The notes under the pieces: model-generated
Database searches by the model: none
The model's input: only the letters and a program-made list of their open reading frames with translations
Told to the model about the DNA's origin: nothing
Shown: positions 33,621-42,596 of the stretch, piece after piece
How positions within the stretch are numbered: the stretch's first letter is position 1
How the letters are laid out: each line of letters begins with the position of its first letter
Source: Bufo bufo
Taxonomy: Eukaryota; Chordata; Amphibia; Anura; Bufonidae
Direction of reading: 5' to 3'
DNA length: 64,000 nucleotides
Assembly (NCBI RefSeq): GCF_905171765.1
Contig: NC_053392.1
Location: forward strand, 450,838,722-450,902,721
Translations under genes and position numbers: made by a program

Positions 33621-34692
33621 TGTGGCAAAACCAACCTCGCCACTGGGTTTTGGAAGGGCCTGGTTGCCAGCCTCTTGCCCCAGGATTATGGCCCATACTA
33701 ACTTTGAAGGAGAAGACAGACCGGCCGCACAGCTTAAATCTGTGGAACTGTTTTGGGCAGGAAAGCCATGCTTGCGGTCGGCCAAATGTGACTTCCATGG
33801 AATTCGGGAACCCCTGCTCGGATCTGGGTGATTTTTGTATATGTTGTTCACCCAGATCAGAGCTATCCATGGATGTATACATTATGGGGATATGTGGGGT
33901 TTTGAGGTGTGTGACAGAACCACCTGTCTTTGGAATTGTAGTGTATCTTATGTGAGGGTACCCAGATAGCTAATTTTATTGTATTCATGTAGTCTGAGTG
34001 CCATTCACCTAATAATATGCACTCAGACTTGAGCTATCTGGGGATATGTTAAATGTCTGTGTTTACTGTAAGGGTTGTGACATTGTATGTTTAAATGGTT
34101 TCTGTCCTGTTGTCCCCACATGTGTATTGGTGATTTCCCTTTGTCCTGAAAGATAATTGAATTACTCCTTGGGTGTCTCCAGGGCAGAGAGGAGGAAACC
34201 ATGATGCATTGTGGGGATGTATTGTGTCTGTGTATCCTAAATTGCTGCATATCTGTCCTGTGTCACAGTCTTCCATCTGGTCCTCTAGGGGAGTGTCCAC
34301 CAGATGGGGACCTGCATAAATACGGGCGGGTAGCCCTCAATAAAGAGTTCCTGTTTTATCCTTCATCATGTTGAGGCTGGTGTTTGGGTAACTGATCGAC
34401 ACTGGGGGATTGCTATACGCTGAAGATTTGCTATACTCCCCTGGCTATAACTACTAGCTCTTGTAAGAGCTGTTCCTGCTCTCTGGATTTAGGAGAGGTT
34501 CACCCACTGGAGCCTGGAGCCTTGTTGTAGGTCCAGGGTGGGTAGGAGACGGTGAGACCTCAACCAAGCTTCGGCGGTTCGTGGGGTCTGCAGCGCTTAC
34601 GGTGTCAAGTGGAGTGCTTGGAGTCCTCGGGAAGCACTAGGAGCATCCATTTAACGGAGGTACCCGGTCGGGGTGCTAGGAGATCCGTTACA
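33621..34692 (+). mobile_element. Solo LTR with 5-bp target duplication AGGAC
   Basis: Starts TGTGGCAAAACC and ends GATCCGTTACA (TG...CA). AGGAC flanks it at 33616-33620 and 34693-34697. An AATAAA lies at about 34339, placing the R/U5 side to the right and giving plus orientation. It is 1072 bp long with no internal genes. A retroviral or Gypsy origin is possible; a 5-bp duplication does not decide. Confidence 0.78.
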
Positions 34693-34697
34693 AGGAC

Positions 34698-35869
34698 CCA
34701 TGACGTACATGTACGTCAACTCTGGATGTGACTTAAGGACCAGAGAAGTAAATGTACATCATGGTGATCGGGTGGGTGCAGGAGCTGCGCCCGTCCGATC
34801 AGCAGCAGGGGTCCGGTCACTGATAGCCGGAACCCTGCTGCATGCGCCGGTATTGGTGAAATTACCGATGCCGGCGCATTAACCCCTGCATGGCCGCGAG
34901 CATGTGCGGGCTTCAGACATGTGCGGGGTGGCCATCGGGTCCCCGCTTCTGTGACGAGGACCCGATGGCAGGGAAGGCAGCCCGATGCCTTCCTTAGGCA
35001 TCGTGGCTGCCTTCTGGGAGAGCCTGTGAGATCCAGCCACCTGGATCTCACAGGCATGCAGGCTAAAGTGTATTACAGTGTGTAATACACTTACAGCCAA
35101 TGCATGACAATACAGAAGTTTAGTCATGCATTGTAAAGGGGATCAGACCCCGAAAAGTTTAAGTCGCAGAGTGGGACAAAAAATAAAGTAAAAAAAAGTT
35201 TTAAAAAATAAAGCCCCCCCCCCAAATTTTTTATTTTAAGTTTCAAGAAGAAAAAAAATAAATAAAAAAAAGTCCTTTTGTCAAAATAAAGGGAATAAAA
35301 TTTGTGTTAAATAAACCATTCTTTTTGTCACCTTACATCACAAAACACCAAGCGATCAAAAAAGCGTATACCCCCCAAAATAGTACCAATCTGACCGTCA
35401 CATCACCTCGCAAAAAATGAGCCCCTAACTAAGACAGTCGCCCAAAAAAAATGAAAACTATGGCTCTCAGAATATGGAGACACTAAAACATGTTTGTTTT
35501 TTTTTCTTCAAAAATGATATTATTGTGTAAAACTTAAATAAAAGTATACATATTAGCTATTGCCACGTCCGTAACGACCGGCTCTATAAAAATATCACAT
35601 GACCTAATCCCTCAGGTGAATACCGTCAAAAAAATTAAAACTGTGCTAAAAAAAACTTTTTTTGTCCCCTTACATCACTAAAAGTGCAATACCAAGCGAT
35701 CAAAAAGTCATATGCACCCCAAAATAGTGCCAATCAAAACGATTGCCTAAAAACTGAAAAAAGAATTGCTCTCAGACTATATAGACACCAAAACATGTTT
35801 TTTTTTTTGTTTCAAAAATGATATCATTGTGTAAAACTTACATAAATAAAAAAAGTTGACATTGAGGGG
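34698..35869. other. Dispersed repeat DNA without a gene
   Basis: CCATGACGTACATGTACGTCA start, then AT-rich repeats. The CACCAAGCGATCAAAAA and CCAAAATAGTACCAAT motifs recur at about 35340-35390 and 35690-35740 and resemble 46545-46920. No protein is supported. Confidence 0.45.
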
Positions 35870-36335
35870 AATGGAGCTACTATCAACCGCGTTTGTGGTG
35901 AAACATGTTGGGGGAGCTGTGTCTTTAACATTTTAATAATGATGGCAGGGCTGAAAATGGATTAGGGAAAGGCGAACTGCAGACGCCGAGACTAGAAACA
36001 TATAAATAGTATAGGTACTGAGAAATTGTCAGTGAGGGACAATACAACCAAGGCAGTGCCTAGGACGCAATATTTATTAACAAAGTGCGGCGCAATTGAT
36101 CATATGCCTGGTATTGGGTGACACCTACAGGCACTAAAGTGTAATCACACAGGTTAGATACAACTAGCCTGTTTGTGATTTTTGAGCGAGAGAGTAAAAG
36201 TCCTCCTGATTAATCAGAATAATACAGACACTGAGCCCACAGGTCCAAGCCCTCCATATACATTTTAATAAGTGTGTTTTTTTGTGTGGAATATAGTGTT
36301 TAATAAAAGGAAAATAAAGGTTATATTTTAACTAT
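35870..36335 (+). repeat. Probable degraded Penelope terminal region
   Basis: CCGCGTTTGTGGTGAAACATGTTGG at 35890-35915 looks like the 3' half of a hammerhead (stem II, GAAACATGTT), but the CTGANGA core is lost. Followed by an AT-rich tail ending with AATAAA-like sequence, as in other copies here. Confidence 0.4.
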
Positions 36336-36414
36336 AAGACCAGAAACAGGAAACTATAGTCAGCAGACTATGGGAGTCTACAACCCACACAAGTGGCTCA
36401 GGTAGTGCAGCTTA

Positions 36415-36936
36415 GGCTACTTTCACACTTGCGTTAGGAGCGGATCCGTCTGGTGTCTGCACAGACGAATCTGCTCCTATAATGCAAACGCTTGCATCCG
36501 TTCAGAACGGAGCCGTTTGCATAACCATGAACAAAAAAAAAATAATAATAATTTTTTTTTTTTTTTTTTGTTCATGATAATGCAAACGGATCCGTTTTGA
36601 CTTTACATTGAAAGTCAATGGGGGACGGATCCGTTTGAAAATTGAGCCATACTGTGTCATCTTCAAACGGATCCGTCCCCATTGACTTACATTGTAAGTC
36701 TGGACGGATCCGTTTGCCTCCGCACGGCCAGGCGGACACCTGAACGCTGCAAGCTGCGTTCAGGTGTCCGCCTGCTGAGCGGAGCGGAGGCTGAACGCTG
36801 CCAGACTGATGCATTCTGAGCGGATCCGCATCCACTCAGAATGCATTAGGGCAGTACGGATCCGTTCGGGGCCGCTTGTGAGAGCCTTCAAACGGAGCTC
36901 ACAAGCGGAGCCCCGAACGCTAGTGTGAAAGTAGCC
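36415..36936. repeat. PIF/Harbinger-like MITE inserted in the Tc1
   Basis: GGCTACTTTCACACTTGCG at the left and GTGTGAAAGTAGCC at the right with TTA duplications (36412-36414, 36937-36939). Removing it restores a continuous Tc1 leader (GTAGTGCAGCTTA|TCCAGG). The interior repeats ACGGATCCG many times. Confidence 0.85.
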
Positions 36937-36941
36937 TTATC

Positions 36942-37912
36942 CAGGATGGCACATCAATGCGAGCTGTGGAAAGAAGGTTTGCTGTGTCTGTCAGCGTAGT
37001 GTCCAGAGCATGGAGGCGCTACCAGGAGACAGGCCAGTACATCAGGAGATGTGGAGGAGGCTGTAGGAGGCAACAACCCAGCAGCAGGACTGCTACCTCC
37101 GCCTTTGTGCAAGGAGGAACAGGAGGAGCACTGCCAGAGCCCTGCAAAATGATCTCCAGCAGGCCACAAATGTGCATGTGTCTGCTCAAACGGTCAGAAA
37201 CAGACTCCATGAGGGTGATATGAGGGCCCGACGTCCACAGGTGGGGGTTGAGCTTACAGCCCAACACCGTGCAGGACGTTTGGCATTTGCCAGAGAACAC
37301 TAAGATTGGCAAATTCGCCACTGGCGCCCTGTGCTCTTCACAGATGAAAGCAGGTTCACACTGAGCACATGTGACAGACGTGACAGAGTCTGGAGACGCC
37401 GTGGAGAACGTTCTGCTGCCTGCAACATCCTCCAGCATGACCGGTTTGGCATTGGGTCAGTAATGGTGTGGGGTGGCATTTCTTTGGAGGGCCGCACAGC
37501 CCTCCATGTGCTCGCCAGAGGTAGCCTGACTGCCATTAGGTACCGAGATGAGATCCTCAGACCCCTTGTGAGACCATATGCTGGTGCGGTTGGCCCTGGG
37601 TTCCTCCTAATGCAAGACAATGCTAGACCTCATGTAGCTGGAGTGTGTCAGCAGTTCCTGCAAGACGAAGGCATTGATGCTATGGACTGGCCCGCCCGTT
37701 CCCCAGACCTGAATCCAATTGAGTACATCTGGGACATCATGTCTCGCTCTATCCACCAACGTCACGTTGCACCACAGACTGTCCAGGAGTTGGCAGATGC
37801 TTTAGTCCAGGTCTGGGAGGAGATCCCTCAGGAGACCGTCCGCCACCTCATCAGGAGCATGCACAGGCGTTGTAGGGAGGTCATACAGGCACGTGGAGGC
37901 CACACACACTGA
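36942..37912 (+). pseudogene. Tc1/mariner transposase, disrupted
   Basis: The N-terminal part ([17 protein letters not shown]) is split by frameshifts and a TAA near 37303. The catalytic part from 37331 is open: F-T-D-E-S-R-F-T, V-M-V-W-G-G-I-S, Q-D-N-A-R-P-H and N-P-I-E-Y-I-W-D supply the DDE residues. It ends ARGGHTH, the usual C-terminus. It belongs to a different Tc1 subfamily from the copy at 24967. Confidence 0.86.
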
Positions 37913-38183
37913 GCCTCATTTTGACTTGTTTTAAGGACATTACATCAAAGTTGGATCAGCCTGTAGTGTGGTTTTCCACTTTAATTTTGAGTGTGACTCC
38001 AAATCCAGACCTCCATGGGTTGAAAAATTTGATTTCCATTTTTGAATTTTTGTGTGATTTTGTTGTCAGCACATTCAACTATGTAAAGAACAAAGTATTT
38101 CAGAAGAATATTTAATTAACTCAGATCTAGGATGTGTTATTTTTGTGTTCCCTTTATTTTTTTGAGCAGTGTAATACCAATCA

Positions 38184-39383
38184 ATGAAACAAGTATATAT
38201 TGTGGCTCACCCGTATCTGTCAATGTGGTAAGGGTGCTCTGCTTTTTGGATGTAACACCTATGCATCCGGTATAAAGAGTTGCAATTATTTGAAATTAAA
38301 AGCAGGCACTCACCAGCTGGTTAGTCTAATAAGTAGTAGCTTTATATATTGAGATAAAATTTACAATAAAATATACATAAAATTAACATATAATACACTG
38401 GGGATAATAAGACATTAAGTATCCTACTTCAATATCCTGCCGGGTGAACAAATATCAAGCTTTGGGTCTATGAGTGTATATAATCAATTCATATAATCAA
38501 ATCAACATCCTGTGTAAGATAAAGAACATACAAACATCCTTTGGTGAACAAAAAATCTGTGAAAAATAAAATCAAAATCCTGTGCAAAGTAGATAATACA
38601 AAAATAGTATGCTAGTGATATATTATAGGTAAATATAGTGATAAATAGGGTCGTGCATAGACCTAGTAGCAATTCCTCAGTTGAGGTATATATTGTTTCA
38701 GTTCAATGGCAGTTCCTCTATGCGTTTAGGCAGTAAGGCTTAGGTAAAGAATAGTCGGGTGTTAGAACTGGGGCGTCCCCCTAGTTCTTCAAACCCTCTT
38801 ACCTTGCCTCTAGTTCAGGCTGAACCTTTAAAGGTGGGGTCCTTGGTATAGGATCCAAATGTATAAAAGTTTTCCTCTCGTCGGTCTCAGCGTTCCACGA
38901 GAGTGCTTCCGTGCGTCTCAGCAATCAGGAAGTGATCTCTGCGTTCCACGAGGGTACTTCCGTGCGTCTCAGCGATCAGGAAGTGATCTCTCCAATTCTC
39001 GTGGGCTCGCGTAGTCTCGCGATCAATTAGTCCAGCTAAATTTTCACTGGATTGTAGCTGCAGACTCAACGGTATTCTTCCAACTTTTTGCAGAATAGGG
39101 TGGGTAAATACTCGCAGGAACCAGCCAGACGCGTTTCGAGGGTCCTCCCTCTTCCTCAGTGGCTATACTGCGAGTGTTACCCTTCTCACTTATATACTGT
39201 GGTTCTCTGAGATCCCACCCAACTCCGATCTGGATTTCACTTATTCTAATTAGGTTAACTCTTCAGTGCAAGGTACTACTTCAATATATATATATATATA
39301 TAGATTAAATTTCTCACTGGCTTTCTAATCTTTATTATTTAAAAGATATATATCAGGGTATATACGAATATAATTTAAAAATA
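38184..39383 (-). repeat. Inverted terminal-region copy of PLE-2
   Basis: Reverse complement of about 40420-41618, including the hammerhead and the (TA)n tract. One difference was seen (TGTGGTAAGG near 38225 against the expected TGCGGTAAGG, a CpG transition). 5' inverted truncated copies are typical of Penelope insertions. Confidence 0.9.
39110..39175 (-). ncRNA. Hammerhead ribozyme, inverted PLE-2 terminus
   Basis: Minus-strand copy of the motif at 40624-40689, with the same core and stems. Confidence 0.8.
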
Positions 39384-39852
39384 TTGGCTGAGTCTCAGTG
39401 GCTTCTATAGATGTGGAAGCTGTGGAATCTGCAAAATTACATCATTCCCTAGGAAGACCACTGAGATTCAGTCAAGGGTAAATTCCTTCACGTGGAAAAT
39501 TAAAGAATTTTTGACCTGTAGCTCAAAGAATATATTGTATATAATAGAATGCCAATGCAAGAAACAATATATTGGGAGGACTAAACGTACCTTAAAAAAG
39601 AGGTTAGCAGAACATGTGACTAATATAAAAAATGGCTATGAAAAACACTCCCTGTCATTACACTATAAACAATGTCATAATAAAGATCCAAGAGGTATGG
39701 TCTTCATGGCCTTTGAAAAGGTGGATATACACTGGCGAGGTGGAGACCATATCGCTAGGATGTCGAGGCAGGAATCTAGGCGAATTTTTGACTTCCAAAC
39801 TCTTCTCCCACGGGGACTGAACTCAGATTTTGAGTTATTTGGTTTCCTATAA
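39384..39852 (+). pseudogene. GIY-YIG 3' end of PLE-2 ORF2 in the left repeat
   Basis: Encodes the C-G-S-C-G-I-C cluster and the full GIY-YIG nuclease (I-L-Y-I-I-E-C, K-Q-Y-I-G-R-T) to the normal stop at 39850-39852, identical to the C-terminus of the complete ORF2. It lacks RT and a proper start, so it is a structural duplicate, not a gene. Confidence 0.85.
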
Positions 39853-40623
39853 TCTCTAGGGAGGGATGCCCCCCTCTGACGGGACATCCTGCGGTTAGCT
39901 ATTATACGGCACCAGGATCTACCCTCGGTGGTGGGCCTTCCTCCCCTTACACCTCAATAAAGAATAAAAGAATAAAAGAAAAAGGGAAGATAATCTCCAA
40001 TTAATAAAGAAAGAAAATTAAAGATAGGATATACTTATTAGATTAAAATATGGAGATATTAATGCTGAATATCCATTATATAACATCTAGAGATATCTTT
40101 GATGAGAAGGAGGAGGTATAAATGATGGGGATTCATGAAGATGAATGGGGGAGTTTATTTTGACACAAAACGCACCGAAAACGCATATGCGGTTTTTAGC
40201 TATTGGGTGCGGTTTTGATGCGTTTTTTGTATTTTTGTGTCCACTGCGTCTGTTAAGATCTTAGGACGCTTTTTATGTTATTTGGACTTTGGAGTATTGT
40301 TCAAATACTTGGAACTATTATGGAAAAGTAATGAATAAGTAATTGTTATCCCAGATTTATATATTTAAGGATTCTAAACTAGCGCTTATATATTTGCACT
40401 ATTTATATTTTTATATATTTTTAAATTATATTCGTATATACCCTGATATATATCTTTTAAATAATAAAGATTAGAAAGCCAGTGAGAAATTTAATCTATA
40501 TATATATATATATATTGAAGTAGTACCTTGCACTGAAGAGTTAACCTAATTAGAATAAGTGAAATCCAGATCGGAGTTGGGTGGGATCTCAGAGAACCAC
40601 AGTATATAAGTGAGAAGGGTAAC

Positions 40624-40689
40624 ACTCGCAGTATAGCCACTGAGGAAGAGGGAGGACCCTCGAAACGCGTCTGGCTGGTTCCTGCGAGT
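40624..40689 (+). ncRNA. Hammerhead ribozyme, PLE-2 left terminal repeat
   Basis: Core CTGAGGA (40640-40646); stem II GAGGG-AGGA-CCCTC; GAAA at 40662-40665; stem III self-complementary ACGCGT (40665-40670); C17 at 40671 with cleavage predicted after it. Stem I is AGCCA/TGGCT plus outer ACTCGCAG/CTGCGAGT, separated by an internal loop. Consistent with type I hammerheads known from Penelope-like elements. Confidence 0.85.
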
Positions 40690-41663
40690 ATTTACCCACC
40701 CTATTCTGCAAAAAGTTGGAAGAATACCGTTGAGTCTGCAGCTACAATCCAGTGAAAATTTAGCTGGACTAATTGATCGCGAGACTACGCGAGCCCACGA
40801 GAATTGGAGAGATCACTTCCTGATCGCTGAGACGCACGGAAGTACCCTCGTGGAACGCAGAGATCACTTCCTGATTGCTGAGACGCACGGAAGCACTCTC
40901 GTGGAACGCTGAGACCGACGAGAGGAAAACTTTTATACATTTGGATCCTATACCAAGGACCCCACCTTTAAAGGTTCAGCCTGAACTAGAGGCAAGGTAA
41001 GAGGGTTTGAAGAACTAGGGGGACGCCCCAGTTCTAACACCCGACTATTCTTTACCTAAGCCTTACTGCCTAAACGCATAGAGGAACTGCCATTGAACTG
41101 AAACAATATATACCTCAACTGAGGAATTGCTACTAGGTCTATGCACGACCCTATTTATCACTATATTTACCTATAATATATCACTAGCATACTATTTTTG
41201 TATTATCTACTTTGCACAGGATTTTGATTTTATTTTTCACAGATTTTTTGTTCACCAAAGGATGTTTGTATGTTCTTTATCTTACACAGGATGTTGATTT
41301 GATTATATGAATTGATTATATACACTCATAGACCCAAAGCTTGATATTTGTTCACCCGGCAGGATATTGAAGTAGGATACTTAATGTCTTATTATCCCCA
41401 GTGTATTATATGTTAATTTTATGTATATTTTATTGTAAATTTTATCTCAATATATAAAGCTACTACTTATTAGACTAACCAGCTGGTGAGTGCCTGCTTT
41501 TAATTTCAAATAATTGCAACTCTTTATACCGGATGCATAGGTGTTACATCCAAAAAGCAGAGCACCCTTACCGCATTGACAGATACGGGTGAGCCACAAT
41601 ATATACTTGTTTCATTGATAATTTATTCACCTAATATTGTTGAGCCCCCCAGCACCTGTCAAT

Positions 41664-42596
41664 ATGGACATCTGGCAGTTTATAGAAAATCAGAATACAA
41701 GGTTAGAGTCTTTTATTTTTGAAGAATCTAATATTAATTTTGGATCTAATGAGAAATCCGTTACAGAGTCCTTTAGAGAGCTGGAAACACTGCTGATAAG
41801 ACAACTAAAGCAGAAATGGGAAATTAAATCATTGGGGAAATACCTAGAATTAGGTATTATACCAAAGGGTTTACAACTATATAAGAATCCAGCGACTGAT
41901 CTATTAAATGAATCATTTAGAGAAGAATGGGAGAATCTCCTGATGAAACAATCTATAGCATTAGTAGAACTAATTATCAAGAGAAGAAATAAAATCTTGG
42001 AAGAAACCACAGAAAAAATCCTAAAAATTAGGGAAATAATACAGACATTCCCCATTGGTGAAGAAATCACCAATTGGCAACAAAGGATTTGCAAAAATTT
42101 AGGACTAATAGAACAAGAGATAGTTAGTAAAAAAAGTAAGAAATTGAAGAAAAATACTAGAAAAGAAACAGATAAATATTCATCAGGAGATAATCAAGAT
42201 TCGACTAATATAAATGAAGATGCCACTAGAGAGAATAGAGAGGATAGACAATATGAATATGACATCCCAGTAAGAAATAGATATGAACCGATTATGAATA
42301 ATCATTTTTTAGATGGGACCCCTCCACATCACAAAACGAAAACGCGCCAAATAAAACACATAACATCAGAACGGGCGAAATCCCCCCCGGTAATGAACCA
42401 TCATCAGGAGATGGGGCATCAATACAATTTGAGATACAGGGGTTACCATCAAGAAACCCAACACAATCCGAGGGAGGGGAATTATCAGGGAGGGAGGGAG
42501 AGTTATATCCCGAATCGGCACCAATACCACCACGATCACGATCAAAGGGGACAAGGAGGGGAAAGAGAAAGGGGAAGAAGACAATACAGAAACTGA
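41664..42596 (+). CDS. PLE-2 ORF1 (Gag-like/accessory protein), intact
   Basis: The first ATG is at 41664 (MDIWQFIENQNTRL). The 310-residue product has an acidic N-terminus, a helical middle with W-E-I-K-S-L-G-K-Y-L and I-I-P-K-G-L motifs shared with PLE-1 ORF1, a probable coiled coil (L-I-I-K-R-R-N-K-I-L-E-E-T-T-E-K-I-L) and a Lys-rich stretch (K-S-K-K-L-K-K). Beyond codon 216 (base 42312) the zero-frame tail is His/Gln/Arg-rich and low-complexity, and may not be the main product: a slippery heptamer at 42305 can send ribosomes to the ORF2 frame. A role in RNA binding or RNP formation is inferred from position. Confidence 0.78.
   Translation: MDIWQFIENQNTRLESFIFEESNINFGSNEKSVTESFRELETLLIRQLKQKWEIKSLGKYLELGIIPKGLQLYKNPATDLLNESFREEWENLLMKQSIALVELIIKRRNKILEETTEKILKIREIIQTFPIGEEITNWQQRICKNLGLIEQEIVSKKSKKLKKNTRKETDKYSSGDNQDSTNINEDATRENREDRQYEYDIPVRNRYEPIMNNHFLDGTPPHHKTKTRQIKHITSERAKSPPVMNHHQEMGHQYNLRYRGYHQETQHNPREGNYQGGRESYIPNRHQYHHDHDQRGQGGERERGRRQYRN
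42305..42311 (+). promoter_or_regulatory. Candidate -1 frameshift site T TTT TTA between PLE-2 ORF1 and ORF2
   Basis: In the ORF1 frame the bases are T|TTT|TTA. A -1 slip makes the next codon AGA at 42311, in the frame that stays open through to the ORF2 stop at 44881. The -1 frame has a TAA at 42299-42301, so it opens only three bases before the heptamer. The same heptamer and phase occur in PLE-1 at 650-656. No downstream pseudoknot was identified by eye. Confidence 0.6.

Larger units (their letters stand above)
36336..38171 (+). mobile_element. Tc1/mariner transposon, 5' end truncated
   Basis: The right end TTTTTTTGAGCAGTG is followed by TA (38172-38173). The left inverted repeat is missing; recognisable sequence starts near ATAAGACCAGAAACAGG. 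A MITE is inserted at 36415-36936. PLE-2 begins 12 bp to the right. Confidence 0.78.
39384..41514 (+). repeat. PLE-2 left direct terminal repeat (2.13 kb)
   Basis: Matches 44413-46543. It starts inside ORF2 coding sequence (TTGGCTGAGTCTCAGTGG) and ends TTTCAAATAAT. It therefore carries the last ~156 codons of ORF2, the 3' UTR, the hammerhead and the AT-rich tail. Confidence 0.93.

Noticed and set aside
33588..33955. Overlapping open frames on both strands at the solo LTR start
   Set aside because: LTR sequence; no similarity to retroelement proteins.
35890..35935. GTGGTGAAACATGTTGGGG as a sixth hammerhead
   Set aside because: The CTGANGA core is lost (CTATCAA), so it is only listed as a degraded Penelope terminus.
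38887..39069. 60-codon frame repeated at 40730-40912 and 45759-45941
   Set aside because: It lies in the non-coding terminal repeat of PLE-2; its recurrence reflects the three repeat copies, not protein conservation.
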